Shown: positions 17,968 to 27,094 of the stretch, in pieces
Position numbering within the stretch: position 1 is the stretch's first letter
How the letters are laid out: each line of letters opens with the position of its first letter
Source: Phycisphaerales bacterium
GTDB lineage: Bacteria; Planctomycetota; Phycisphaerae; Phycisphaerales; UBA1924
Assembly: GCA_020846975.1 (NCBI GenBank)
Contig: JADLCX010000037.1
Location: 1-64,000 of the forward strand
Length of the DNA: 64,000 nt
Direction of reading: 5' to 3'
Notes under the pieces: generated by a model
The model's database searches: none
Told to the model about the DNA's origin: nothing
Seen by the model: only the letters and a program-made list of their open reading frames with translations
Program-made: the position numbers and the translations under genes

Positions 17968-18306
17968 TCAGCTCCGCTGCGCGGACCGGATCTCCACGAG
18001 CTCGACCTCGAAGATGAGCACCGCGTCGGGCGGGATGACGCCCGGCACCCCGGCCCGCCCATAACCCAGCCCGGGAGGGATCCGCAGCCGCCGCTTGCCG
18101 CCGACCTTCAGCCCCACCAACCCGTCGTCCATGCCCTTGATCAGTTCCGCCGCGCCGAGCGTGAAGTCGAGCGTTTCGCCTCGCGGGTACGAAGAGTCGA
18201 ACTCCGAACCATCCTCGAGCGTGCCTCGGTAATGGATCGAGAGCGAATCGCCGCTCTTCGCGGATGGGCCCGTTCCGGACGCCAGGTCGGTGATCTGGAG
18301 GTTCAT
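17968..18306 (-). CDS. FKBP-type peptidyl-prolyl cis-trans isomerase
   Basis: This 112-residue, single-domain FKBP catalyses proline isomerisation. Core motifs are present: VHYRG-like IHYRGTLEDGSEFDSSY, the flap FTLGAAELIKGMDDGLVGLKVGGKRRLRIPP, LGYGRAGVPGVIPPDAVLIFEVELVEI. The aromatic/hydrophobic pocket (Tyr, Phe, Asp, Phe, Trp-equivalent Leu/Ile, Tyr) is largely intact, although the usual Trp of the flap is not present. There is no signal peptide, so it is cytoplasmic as annotated. It follows the small membrane protein gene by 27 nt and is the last gene before the terminator at 17.65 kb. Folding help for exported proteins from the upstream genes is possible but unproven. Confidence 0.95.
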   Translation of the reverse strand: MNLQITDLASGTGPSAKSGDSLSIHYRGTLEDGSEFDSSYPRGETLDFTLGAAELIKGMDDGLVGLKVGGKRRLRIPPGLGYGRAGVPGVIPPDAVLIFEVELVEIRSAQRS

Positions 18307-18333
18307 CGGAGTTCTCGCTGAGTCGTCCGTGCG

Positions 18334-18885
18334 TCACGCCGCGGCGCCGGCGGGAACACGCCGGGTCTTCAACAGGGCACGCGCCGCCATGCACCCACCG
18401 AAGAGCGCGATGGCGAATCCCAGATCACCCGCAACCGTGAACCGAAAGAACGGGAGCGCGGCCGCGTAGCAGGCGGCCAGTCCTTCGATCGTGCGCGTGT
18501 ACAGGTCCGAACCCGCCCAGACCGCGAAGTTGGTCGTTACGAAAAAGAGGGTCGAAGCCGCGAGCGCCCCCAACGCCGCGTGTCCGAGCACAGCCGCGGC
18601 GGATGCTCCGCGGCGGCGACCGATCCACCGCCCGAAGAACACCGGGGCGATGAACGACCCATACACCGACATCATCACCAGCGGCTCGTACCCGCCCAGC
18701 ACCGCATCCGCGATCAGCATCGCGCTCAGGGGCGCGGCTACCGCCAGCACCCGGCTGCGAAAGTACCACCCCGCAAACATCGCCACCGCGGCCACCGCCG
18801 CGAGGTTGGGGGTGGAGTCGTGCGGAACCACGCGGCTGGCCACCGCGAGCGAAACGAGCAGTCCGAAGGCAAGGAGGGTCTTCAT
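18334..18885 (-). CDS. Small integral membrane protein, DUF6580/ECF S-component-like
   Basis: This 183-residue protein has about five predicted membrane helices and the N-terminal signature PNLAAVAAVAMFAGWYF, seen in DUF6580-type proteins that resemble substrate-binding S components of ECF vitamin transporters. A second conserved patch is GSDLYTRTIEGLAACYAAALPFF. It lies 55 nt after a DUF4430 gene. DUF4430 domains are related to the C-terminal part of transcobalamin/intrinsic factor. In some Gram-positive bacteria such domains are encoded next to ECF S components. A role in cobalamin or corrinoid uptake is therefore suggested. The family name is from memory and should be treated as tentative. 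Confidence 0.65.
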   Translation of the reverse strand: MKTLLAFGLLVSLAVASRVVPHDSTPNLAAVAAVAMFAGWYFRSRVLAVAAPLSAMLIADAVLGGYEPLVMMSVYGSFIAPVFFGRWIGRRRGASAAAVLGHAALGALAASTLFFVTTNFAVWAGSDLYTRTIEGLAACYAAALPFFRFTVAGDLGFAIALFGGCMAARALLKTRRVPAGAAA

Positions 18886-18940
18886 GATGGGTGATTATTG
18901 GAGGGGTGACGCCCCGTCGGCGCGGCAATCCGCACGGGAT

Positions 18941-19369
18941 TCACGGCCCCGTGGTCACGTCCTGCTTGAGTCGAGAGAACTCCCACAAGACCGCATCGCC
19001 CGGCCGCAGTTTCGCGGCCCCACATCCGACGGTGCCCCTCTTCCCGTTCACCGAGTACTGCCAGTTGAGCGCGTCCTTACCCGCCCCGTGGTTCTTCAGA
19101 TCGTCGATCTGCACGACGAAGAACGTCTCGCCGGACCCCTTGTGTTCGAGTCTTACCCCGCGCGGGTGCTCGGACGCCGCCCTGAGCGCATCCGCCACCG
19201 TCATATCCTTGCTGAACGCGAGGGCGGTGAACGCTTTCTGCACCCCGTCGTGGTAGTCGATCGTCAGCCGAACCGGCGCGGGCGGATCTGCCGGCGGGGT
19301 GGACAATCCCAGCAAGAACACCGCGGCTGCAAGCAAGGCCAGGGTCGTCAAGAAATGGCGGGTGAGCAT
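18941..19369 (-). CDS. DUF4430 (transcobalamin-like) exported protein
   Basis: This 142-residue protein has a signal or anchor helix (FLTTLALLAAAVFLLGLS) and a DUF4430 fold: LTIDYHDG, VADALRAA, and the signature WQYSVNGKRGTVGCGAAKLRPGDAVLWEF. The start at 19369 puts the hydrophobic helix at the N-terminus; an open frame continues 82 residues upstream but has no plausible export signal. DUF4430 is the beta-domain of cobalamin-carrier proteins, and bacterial versions are surface proteins often near ECF-type transporters. Its neighbour at 18334 fits that pattern. Binding residues for a ligand were not identified. Confidence 0.75.
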   Translation of the reverse strand: MLTRHFLTTLALLAAAVFLLGLSTPPADPPAPVRLTIDYHDGVQKAFTALAFSKDMTVADALRAASEHPRGVRLEHKGSGETFFVVQIDDLKNHGAGKDALNWQYSVNGKRGTVGCGAAKLRPGDAVLWEFSRLKQDVTTGP

Positions 19370-19413
19370 GTCGCGAGTGTAACACACACACTCCGGAGGG
19401 AGCCAAACCGCGC

Positions 19414-20625
19414 TCAAGCCGTCGCCACACGCCTCGTCACGAAGGCCACAAGCGGCCTCCCGAGTCTCAGCACAAAGACCGAAAACGCCGTCGCCCCATC
19501 GCCGCGCAGTCGCTTCTGCAACGCGTCGGTGTTCACCGCGCCGCCCCGCGTCTTCACCTCCACGATTCCCCCATCGCGCCCTCTCAGCCACCCTCGCACG
19601 TGCTTCTCGACCCACGGCATCGATTCCAAGATCTCAAACGAAGTACATAGCGGCTCGCGCGGCGCGAGCTCGCCGGTTAGCAACCCGAGCCCGCTGTGCA
19701 GCCCGTGAAGCCCGTGCCGCGCGCCGAACAACCCCAGCAGTCCGGCCCGTTCCACGCTGTCATCCGCCTCGACCAGGTACCTCCCCACCGGCCCCATGAG
19801 CAACTCGACCGGAGCACCGGTCACCTCGTGCGCACCCAAGTCCGTCAACAGCGTCGCTGTTCGTGCGCCATCCTCGCGTGCCAGCCGATCCAGCCAAGCC
19901 ACGCACTGCGTCAGCCGACCACGCTCCGAGAGAAACTCCAACTCGCAGGGCGCATCGAGCCTCATCACCCGTGCAAACTCCAGGGCATCCAGACCCGGCC
20001 CCAGCTTGATCGCGCCGTACCCGTACCGCCCGATCACGTCTCCCCACACCGTCGGCGGCGGCGAGTGCTCTTCCAAAGCAGACACCCTCCGCCTCGCCCC
20101 GCCAGCCCCCAGCACCCGCCGCGCCGGGTCAAGATGGAACGCCGCGGCGGGCAGACCCGCGTGCAGCACATCGCACGCTCGATATTCGCACCGGGCGTTG
20201 ACCCCGGCCATCCACGCCCGTACCGGGTCCGCATCCACCGCCACCACACTCAACCCCGCGCTTACCAGCCCCATCGCGTCGCCGCCGACGCCGCAGCACA
20301 GATCGAGGACCACCGCGCCTTGGCCAAGCCTCTCGCGGAAGCGTGCCGCTTTGTGATTCGCGGCCAACATCGAGCTCGCCATCTCCGCACCGGCCGGGTC
20401 GGACACCAGCCGACTGGCTTGCCCGGGCCACTTGGGCTCCAGCTTGCGTCGTGCCGCGGCCAGATCCAACGCCAGAGGCACCAGTTCGGCATCGTGGCGC
20501 AGTCGCAACCGTTCAACGGCGGCCACATCCGCCGGGTCGATCGCGGCCGCGGCCTCGACCAACTCCGCGTGTTGAGACGAAACAAGCCGCTGCCACTTGA
20601 GGAGTTGATCCGTCCCACGGCTCAT
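19414..20625 (-). CDS. Class I SAM-dependent methyltransferase with THUMP-like domain
   Basis: This 403-residue protein has a helical N-terminal region, a Rossmann methyltransferase core with motif I VLDLCCGVGGDAM (about 105-117) and VVAVDADP for the ribose-binding Asp. It ends with a C-terminal THUMP-like domain (WVEKHVRGWL.., IVEVKTRGGAVNTDALQKRL, FVTRRV). This matches the planctomycete/actinobacterial 'THUMP-like domain' methyltransferase family, probably acting on RNA; the target is unknown. It begins 37 nt after the SecA-like gene and may be translated from the same transcript, although its function need not relate to export. Confidence 0.85.
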   Translation of the reverse strand: MSRGTDQLLKWQRLVSSQHAELVEAAAAIDPADVAAVERLRLRHDAELVPLALDLAAARRKLEPKWPGQASRLVSDPAGAEMASSMLAANHKAARFRERLGQGAVVLDLCCGVGGDAMGLVSAGLSVVAVDADPVRAWMAGVNARCEYRACDVLHAGLPAAAFHLDPARRVLGAGGARRRVSALEEHSPPPTVWGDVIGRYGYGAIKLGPGLDALEFARVMRLDAPCELEFLSERGRLTQCVAWLDRLAREDGARTATLLTDLGAHEVTGAPVELLMGPVGRYLVEADDSVERAGLLGLFGARHGLHGLHSGLGLLTGELAPREPLCTSFEILESMPWVEKHVRGWLRGRDGGIVEVKTRGGAVNTDALQKRLRGDGATAFSVFVLRLGRPLVAFVTRRVATA

Positions 20626-20662
20626 CGCTGTACCCCCGTCCCGTGCGGCATGTCGGGTCGCC

Positions 20663-22705
20663 TTACCACCCCGGCAGGTTCTTCTCGATCCAGTCGTCCT
20701 GCTTCAGCACCTCCGCACGCGACCGTCGGCCGCGTGCCTCGGCCCGCCTCTGGGCCAGCCGAAACACGGCCAGCGCCCGCCTCCGCGACCCGCCCTTGAT
20801 CTCATCCTGCGCCGGTGTGGAAGGGGTCTGACCTCGAACCGCCGCGATGAGCCGGCGCGCGTGCAGTTTCACCAGTTCGTCCTCGCAGCTCACGAACACC
20901 TGGGAACTGCCGGGATCGCCCTGTCGCCCGGCGCGGCCGATGAACTGCCGGTCGATCCGCTTGGCCGAGTGCATCTCCGTAAGCACCACGTGCAGCCCGC
21001 CCGCTTCTTTGGCCTCGCGGTCGAGTTTGATGTCCGTGCCGCGGCCGGCCATGTTCGTCGCGACGGTGATGGTCGAGTGCTTACCCGCCATCGCGATCAG
21101 TTCGGCTTCATCCTTGTCGAAGTTCGCGTTCAGCACCCGGTGCGGCAAGCCCCGCGCCGTGAGCCGCGCGCTCAGCAGCTCGCTGGCCTCGATCGATCGC
21201 GTGCCCACCAGCAGCGGCCGCCGCTGCGCATGAACCTGCTGGATCGACTCCACCACCGCGTTCCACCGGCCGTCGCTGGTGCGGAACGCCCGCGCCGGCC
21301 ACGCTTCGCGGATCAACGGTCGGTTCGTGGGGATCACCGTGACCGGGCGCTCGTACACCTTCTCCATTTCCACCGCCGCATCCGCCGCGGTGCCGGTCAT
21401 TCCGCACAGCACCGGGTACATGCGGAAGAACCGCTGGAAACTCATTCTCGCCAGCGTCTCGCGGTCGGCCGTCACGGCCAGACCCTCTTTCGCCTCCACC
21501 GCCTGGTGCAGCCCGTGTTCCCACGATCGATCCGGGAGGAATCGGCCCGTGTACTCGTCCACGATGACCACCCGCCCATCCACGATCTGGTACTGATGGC
21601 CGTGCGTGTAGCAATGCTGCGCCACCAACGCCTGCCGTACCAGTTCGTGCGCGCGTCGCGTGGCCCGCCACAGCGGGGCCTGCATGTGCGAGGCCATCTC
21701 CTCGACGCGGTGCCGACCGCGGCGTGTCAGTTCCGATCGCCTCCGGAGTTGATCGATGGTGTAGTCCGCCTTCGCGTCCAGCCGCCGCGCCAGTTCGGAC
21801 GCCTCCTTGTAGATCGCGCCCATCTCGTCCTCGCGCCGCGCCCTCGCGATGATCAGCGGCACCACGCCCTCGTCGATCAGCACCGCGTCGGCCTCATCCA
21901 CCAGGCAGGCCCTCAGCCCCGGGATCATCGGCCCCTGCGCCGCGTGCGCCGACAGCGGCGAGCCCGCCTCGCCTGCCCTCGCGAGCAGCTTTCGGCCGGT
22001 CCACGCGTTGTTCAACTGGCCCCCGTTCCCCAGGCTCGCGTTCAGGCGCAACTGGTCCCGCAGCCAGTCCGCCGTGATCTGCTTCGGCGTTCCGTACACG
22101 ATCGACCTCGCATAAACGCCGAACCGTTCCGACTCGTCCATCGCCTGCACGATCGCCCCGACCTCGCACAGGCATCGCTTGTAGATCACCCTCCGGCTCT
22201 CCGCGTCGCGCTGCGCCAGGTAGTCGTTCACCGTGAACACGTGCAGGTAGCGGTTCCGCCAAGCCAGGATCGGCGCCGCCAGCGAGCCCGTCAGCGTCTT
22301 GCCCTCGCCGGTCAGCATCTCCACGATGCGCCCGTGGTAGAGCGACATCGCGCCCATAATCTGCACGATGTACGCTTCTTCCCCCGTCTCACGCCGTCCG
22401 ACCTCGCGCACCGCCGCGAACGCGCGGCGGACCATCTCGTCATCGACGCGCCCGCGCACGAACGCCTCTCGCGTCTCCCGCACCACCTCGTTCAGCGCCG
22501 CATCCGAGTGCGTTTTCAGATCCTTCGCCAGCCCGTCCACGCGCTGGGCCTGGTCGCGCAGCCACGACAGCGACACGCGCCGGTGACGCAGCCTCATGCC
22601 CACGTACGCCGCGGCCAGATCAAGCCCACGGTGGTTCGGCGGCCGCCTCCGCCGGCTGCGGATCGACTCGAACAGGGCGTGGTAGCGGGTGACTGTCTGC
22701 GACAC
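20663..22705 (-). CDS. SecA-like preprotein translocase ATPase (accessory/short form)
   Basis: This 680-residue protein has the SecA motor core: Walker A MLTGEGKT (about 130-137), Walker B DEAD at 270-273, the second nucleotide-binding fold motifs CGMTGTAAD, GTRSIEASELLS, NMAGRGTDIKLD and GRAGRQGDPGSSQ. It is shorter than housekeeping SecA (~830-900) and lacks the long C-terminal linker and zinc-binding tail; the preprotein cross-linking segment is retained but compact. GTG is the likely start and shares one base with the TAG of the upstream M50-HlyD gene, indicating translational coupling. The coupling to a membrane protease/adaptor argues for a dedicated export role rather than the general Sec motor. 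Confidence 0.9.
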   Translation of the reverse strand: MSQTVTRYHALFESIRSRRRRPPNHRGLDLAAAYVGMRLRHRRVSLSWLRDQAQRVDGLAKDLKTHSDAALNEVVRETREAFVRGRVDDEMVRRAFAAVREVGRRETGEEAYIVQIMGAMSLYHGRIVEMLTGEGKTLTGSLAAPILAWRNRYLHVFTVNDYLAQRDAESRRVIYKRCLCEVGAIVQAMDESERFGVYARSIVYGTPKQITADWLRDQLRLNASLGNGGQLNNAWTGRKLLARAGEAGSPLSAHAAQGPMIPGLRACLVDEADAVLIDEGVVPLIIARARREDEMGAIYKEASELARRLDAKADYTIDQLRRRSELTRRGRHRVEEMASHMQAPLWRATRRAHELVRQALVAQHCYTHGHQYQIVDGRVVIVDEYTGRFLPDRSWEHGLHQAVEAKEGLAVTADRETLARMSFQRFFRMYPVLCGMTGTAADAAVEMEKVYERPVTVIPTNRPLIREAWPARAFRTSDGRWNAVVESIQQVHAQRRPLLVGTRSIEASELLSARLTARGLPHRVLNANFDKDEAELIAMAGKHSTITVATNMAGRGTDIKLDREAKEAGGLHVVLTEMHSAKRIDRQFIGRAGRQGDPGSSQVFVSCEDELVKLHARRLIAAVRGQTPSTPAQDEIKGGSRRRALAVFRLAQRRAEARGRRSRAEVLKQDDWIEKNLPGW

Positions 22706-24906
22706 TACAGCTTCACCCTCCCCTGCACTTCCTTCCTCAGCCTATCGATCCACTGCGCGAGCAGCGGCCGCGGCTCCAAACTGAACCTCACCCGCACCCG
22801 CTCACCCGGCGTCAGGATCGCCGACAGGTCCTGCCCATCTGCTTCGGGCAGCAACTCCATGCGCACCGTGAACATCGGACGCTTCGACAGCACGCCCGAT
22901 CGATCGCTGCTGTCGGTCTCTACGGTCCCGCCGCCCGCGAATCCCATCGCCGGGCTCGGCAGCCGACGCTGCCCCGCCTCCACGGGCTGCACCTCGGTCG
23001 CCTCGAAGATGTGGTTCAGGTTTGACAGCGGCCGCACCTGCGCGATCGAGAACTTCCGCGGCGGTTCGGGCTGGTCGTCGGCCGCCGGGGGAAACAGCCA
23101 TCCGCTCTGACGCTGGTCGAGCGCGGCCGCGACCCGAAGGTTCGTGCAGTCCACCACTTCGCACAACTGCTCGCCGCGTCTCACGTACGCCCCAAGCCTC
23201 TGCTCGGGGTCGCCGGAGACCACCCGACCATCGTGGGGCGCCCGCACGACCAGCGCGGCCAGCCGCTCGTCGATCTCCGCCAGGTTCTCATCCGCGATCG
23301 CCATCTTTTCCCGTGCCACTTCCGCGAGCGCGGGCTGCTTCTCCAGCCCGTCACGGAACTGCACGCCGAACGCCCGGCGCTGCGCCTCGATCCCCCGCCG
23401 CTGCTGAACCAGTTCCTCGTTCTCCAGCGTCACGATCGGATCGCCCCTGCGAACCTCCTCGCCCGGCCGCTTGTGCACGGCCACGACGAACCCATCGGCA
23501 TCGAAGAACACCCCCGACCGCGCCGCCGACTCCACCACCCCGACGCCCCGCCGACGGTCCGGCAGCGGGATCGCTCCGAACCCGACCGCCAGCAGCGCGA
23601 CGATGGCCACGGAGGTCAGCACCGCGCGGCCCCGATGCTCCGAGAGCTGCGGGCTCGCCGCGTTCCAGTGGATGAACTTCCCGATAGGGATAATGAACCA
23701 CGCCGCGGCGGTCCACACCGCCAGAACCAGCCCGAGCGCGAAGAACAGACCCAGCACGTACAGCGTGATCGTGATGAACAGGAAGATCCGGTACGCCCCG
23801 CTCAGGACCCCGTACGTCACGAGGATTGCCTGCTCCCCGGCCTGCGTGCTCGGCGGCGTCAGGTTCTTCAATCGGTAGATGAACCGCTGCGCCAGGTGGT
23901 AGAGCATCTTCTGCGAACGCTGCTGCAGGTTCGGCACTTCCAGGAGGTCCGACAGGATGTAGTATCCGTCAAACCGCATGAGCGGGTTGGCGTTGAACAG
24001 CACGGTCGAAACACTCGCCGTCACCATGGCGTTGAACGCCAGTTGCTTCCATGTCGGCGAGAGGTCTCCGTACAGCCACGCGAGCCCGCAACACGACGCC
24101 GTAAACAACTCGAAGATCATGCCGCCCGCGCCCACCGCCATCCGCTTCCATCGGCTCGGGAACGCCCACGTCGCCGACGCATCCACGTACGGCGAGGGGA
24201 GCAGCACCAGCAGCATCACGCCGAACTCGGGCACCTGCCCGCCGAAACGCTTGCAGATGATCCCGTGCCCGAACTCGTGGATCGCCTTGATCACCGCGTA
24301 CGCGACGGGCACCAGAAGCAGGTTCTGCGGGTTGGTCAAATCCTGGAAACTGTCCTTGAGTTTCTGCCAGTGCGGGAACAGCTGCGTCGCCGTCGTCACC
24401 ACGAACGCCAGCCACAAGAGGAAACCCCATTTGTTCAGGATCGGCCGCAGCACCGGCTCGCACCACGCCAGCAGCCGATCCGGGTTGAACAGGCGGATCT
24501 TGAAGTACATGATGCCGATCGCCTGGCTGGCGATCTTCCGCCGCGTCCGGTCTCGCCCGCGCCGCAGCAGTTGCTCGGTCTCGGGTGAGGCATCCACGCT
24601 CAGCAGGTTCGCGCTGTAGAGCTGGCTGATGAGCTGGATGATCTCGTTCTGGGTCGGCGCGGCATCACCGAACTTCGTCAGCGCGAGGTTCCATGCTTCC
24701 TCGATCGTCCGCGACCCGTCCAGCGAGCATACAAAGTCGTGCGCGATCGGGTTCAGCCGGTAGAACTGATTACTCGTCGGGTCGTGCACCACGTGCCACC
24801 GCCGCCCGCGGTAGTGCTGCCGCGTGATGTCCACGTGCGGTCGCAATCGCGGTTTCATCGCGCGGACGCGGTGCCAGAAAGGGCTGAATGTTGGGCGCTC
24901 TTGCAT
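22705..24906 (-). CDS. PqqD-like, M50 site-2-protease-like and HlyD fusion protein
   Basis: This 733-residue polytopic protein combines three modules. Residues ~20-105 are a PqqD-like winged-helix domain (VVHDPTSNQFYRLNPIAHDF), the fold used as a RiPP recognition element. Residues ~130-440 are a membrane zinc-metalloprotease: HEFGH at 210-214 and NANPLMRFDGY near 305-315 supply two His and an Asp, with several transmembrane segments. Residues ~460-690 are a HlyD/RND-type periplasmic adaptor with lipoyl halves (VHKRPGEEVRRGDPIV; APHDGRVVSGDPEQRLGAYV) separated by a coiled coil. The ATG is 6 nt after the stop of the GAF-HlyD gene. Function is unknown; substrate recognition, cleavage and extrusion in one chain are suggested. 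Confidence 0.88.
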   Translation of the reverse strand: MQERPTFSPFWHRVRAMKPRLRPHVDITRQHYRGRRWHVVHDPTSNQFYRLNPIAHDFVCSLDGSRTIEEAWNLALTKFGDAAPTQNEIIQLISQLYSANLLSVDASPETEQLLRRGRDRTRRKIASQAIGIMYFKIRLFNPDRLLAWCEPVLRPILNKWGFLLWLAFVVTTATQLFPHWQKLKDSFQDLTNPQNLLLVPVAYAVIKAIHEFGHGIICKRFGGQVPEFGVMLLVLLPSPYVDASATWAFPSRWKRMAVGAGGMIFELFTASCCGLAWLYGDLSPTWKQLAFNAMVTASVSTVLFNANPLMRFDGYYILSDLLEVPNLQQRSQKMLYHLAQRFIYRLKNLTPPSTQAGEQAILVTYGVLSGAYRIFLFITITLYVLGLFFALGLVLAVWTAAAWFIIPIGKFIHWNAASPQLSEHRGRAVLTSVAIVALLAVGFGAIPLPDRRRGVGVVESAARSGVFFDADGFVVAVHKRPGEEVRRGDPIVTLENEELVQQRRGIEAQRRAFGVQFRDGLEKQPALAEVAREKMAIADENLAEIDERLAALVVRAPHDGRVVSGDPEQRLGAYVRRGEQLCEVVDCTNLRVAAALDQRQSGWLFPPAADDQPEPPRKFSIAQVRPLSNLNHIFEATEVQPVEAGQRRLPSPAMGFAGGGTVETDSSDRSGVLSKRPMFTVRMELLPEADGQDLSAILTPGERVRVRFSLEPRPLLAQWIDRLRKEVQGRVKL

Positions 24907-24912
24907 CGCGAA

Positions 24913-26979
24913 TCACCAGAACCAGAGCCGCACGGCATCCACGATCCGCCGTGTCCCGATCCACAGCAGGCTCTTCCGTTCCGTGTCGAAGTTCGCCTGT
25001 CCCTCAACCCCCGCCACAAGCCGCAGCGTGCTCAGCGCGTCGGCATTCTCCGGCGACTGATCGATCCGCGCCCGCACCTCGAACACGTTCTGGCCCTCCC
25101 CCGCCGTCGCCATCGGAACGATGCCCTCGACCGTGAAGGCCAGCGGCATCGCCGGCGCGCCCTTGGTCGCGATCTTCCCGACGCCCCGCCTCTCGTCGAA
25201 CGCCTTGCGGATCAGCCCGATGTCCCGCTCATCGACCCGGGCGATGCACAGGATGTCCGACGGATCGGCGACCTGGAGCAGGGGCTCGCCCAGCTTCACC
25301 GTCGATCCGATCCGCTCCTTCAAGTCGCCCGCCATCACCATCCCCGCGATCGGCGCGGTGATCTTCGACTTGGCGATCTTGTAGTTGAAGAACTCCACCT
25401 GCGCTTTCAATCGGTCCACCTGCTCCTGGGCCTCGGCCGCCTTCCCCCACTGCTTCGCCTCGCGAGCGGCCTTGGCCTGCAGGTCCGCCTGCGCGATCTG
25501 CCCGACGACATCCGCCATGCTCAGCCGCCACTCCGTGGTGTCGAGCTCGACCAGCACCTCGCCCTGGGCGACGGTCCTGCCGGGCTCGGCGTTCGCGCCG
25601 ATCGAGCGGACGATCCCGTCGAAGGGCATCGACACGATCCGCTTGGTCCGCGGCTCCAACGTCGCCTCCGCCCCGGGCCGGTAGGTCATGTGGAAGAACG
25701 TCACGAACACCGCCGCCGCGAACACGAGCACGCTCACCAGCTTCCAGACCGTGTGCCGCGGCCCGACCGCCCACGAGGCCGCGCGGATCGACGAGTGGCA
25801 CGCCCGCTGCGCCAGGTTCCGGTCATCGTTCCGCCGAATCCGAAGCACCGGTGCGACCAGGTCCAGCGCGGCCTGCAAAAGCTCGATCGAGCTCAGGTCG
25901 ATCGGCCCCTCTCCGCCGGCCTCGATCGTCACCACACCCACCACCTGCTCCTCGGTCGTCTCCGCGGTCCCGGGGATCACATCCGTCGCGCGCAGAGGGA
26001 GGCTCGCCACCTTCAACTTCGCGTTCCCGCTCGCCAGTTCCCGGTGCGCGTGCACGATCGCCTGCGCCAGGATCACATCCCCGTTCGGCCCCTCCGCCGC
26101 GGGCGGCGGATACACCACCGGCTGCTCCTGATCGAGACACTCATCCATCGCGGACTGCAGCTTCTGCACCATGGCCATCCGCTTGTCGAAGTGCTCGGTG
26201 TCGCTGATCGCCTGCACCTTCACCGTGTCGTGCTTCACCCACCCCAGGGCGACGCGGTCCACACCGATCTGCTTGGCGATGTCGTTCGTGAGCTGGAGGC
26301 CCGCACCCTTGAAGTTCGGCGCGGTGTTGATCGACGCGATCAGCCGCGTCGCCACGTCCAGCGCCTGGCTCGCGCTCTGCGTTCGCTTCAGCGCGGCCCG
26401 CGCCTGATGCCCGTAGAAGTACCCCGACAGCACCTCCGCCATCGCCAGCGTCGAACGCACCGCCTCCTTGCTCCGCGCCTCCAGCAGGAGCGTGATCACG
26501 CCCGTCGGAGCCTGCGTCCCGCCGGCCTGAGCCTGCGCTGCGGCCGCGCCGAACAGCGGAACCGCCAGCACCGTCCCCCCCCCGCCCCCGCCGCCCCCCG
26601 CGTCGTAGTACAGTTCCTGCTTCCCTTCAAGGCTGAACACTCGCGACTGTCCCGCGCCGAACGCACCCCGCGCCGCCTCCATCGTCTCCCGCGCGTTGTC
26701 GATCGCCTTCACATCCGGCGCGATCGGCGCCTGCCCGCTCGCCGACTCCGCCCCCAACCCCCCCGCACCCGGCCGCGGCCACACCATCTCGATCCGAGGT
26801 TCGACATCCTCGCCATCCGTCCGGTTCGCGACAAACAGCACCGCCTGCCTGGCCGCGGTCGCCTGGCACACCACCCGCAACAGCCGCTCCAGGTACGACC
26901 GATCGTCGGGCGCGCCCGCCGAAAGCTCGGCGACGACTCGCTGCCAACCGGGCGCCTTGACATTGGTCAGATCAATCAT
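24913..26979 (-). CDS. GAF domain protein fused to HlyD-type membrane adaptor
   Basis: This 688-residue protein has a cytoplasmic N-terminal half with two GAF-like regions (about 30-190 and 205-385; the second is the better match). It has one transmembrane helix (VWKLVSVLVFAAAVFVTFF, about 411-429), then a periplasmic HlyD-like barrel/lipoyl part (about 445-660) with the paired motifs VSMPFDGIVRSIGANAEPG and ITAPIAGMVMAGDLKERIG flanking a coiled coil. A run of eight glycines (about 128-135) separates the first GAF region into two. GAF domains bind small ligands or mediate dimerisation, so this could relay a cytoplasmic signal to an adaptor. It ends 6 nt before the PqqD-M50-HlyD gene. Confidence 0.87.
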   Translation of the reverse strand: MIDLTNVKAPGWQRVVAELSAGAPDDRSYLERLLRVVCQATAARQAVLFVANRTDGEDVEPRIEMVWPRPGAGGLGAESASGQAPIAPDVKAIDNARETMEAARGAFGAGQSRVFSLEGKQELYYDAGGGGGGGGTVLAVPLFGAAAAQAQAGGTQAPTGVITLLLEARSKEAVRSTLAMAEVLSGYFYGHQARAALKRTQSASQALDVATRLIASINTAPNFKGAGLQLTNDIAKQIGVDRVALGWVKHDTVKVQAISDTEHFDKRMAMVQKLQSAMDECLDQEQPVVYPPPAAEGPNGDVILAQAIVHAHRELASGNAKLKVASLPLRATDVIPGTAETTEEQVVGVVTIEAGGEGPIDLSSIELLQAALDLVAPVLRIRRNDDRNLAQRACHSSIRAASWAVGPRHTVWKLVSVLVFAAAVFVTFFHMTYRPGAEATLEPRTKRIVSMPFDGIVRSIGANAEPGRTVAQGEVLVELDTTEWRLSMADVVGQIAQADLQAKAAREAKQWGKAAEAQEQVDRLKAQVEFFNYKIAKSKITAPIAGMVMAGDLKERIGSTVKLGEPLLQVADPSDILCIARVDERDIGLIRKAFDERRGVGKIATKGAPAMPLAFTVEGIVPMATAGEGQNVFEVRARIDQSPENADALSTLRLVAGVEGQANFDTERKSLLWIGTRRIVDAVRLWFW

Positions 26980-27094
26980 GGGAGTGTCGGTAGGCCAGAG
27001 GCGATGGGACAGAAAGGGAATACCGAAGAATCAACGTGCGAGAGCGCGAGCCACCGAGATTCAATCTGTGTCGGGCGCGGCCGACCAGACCGCG

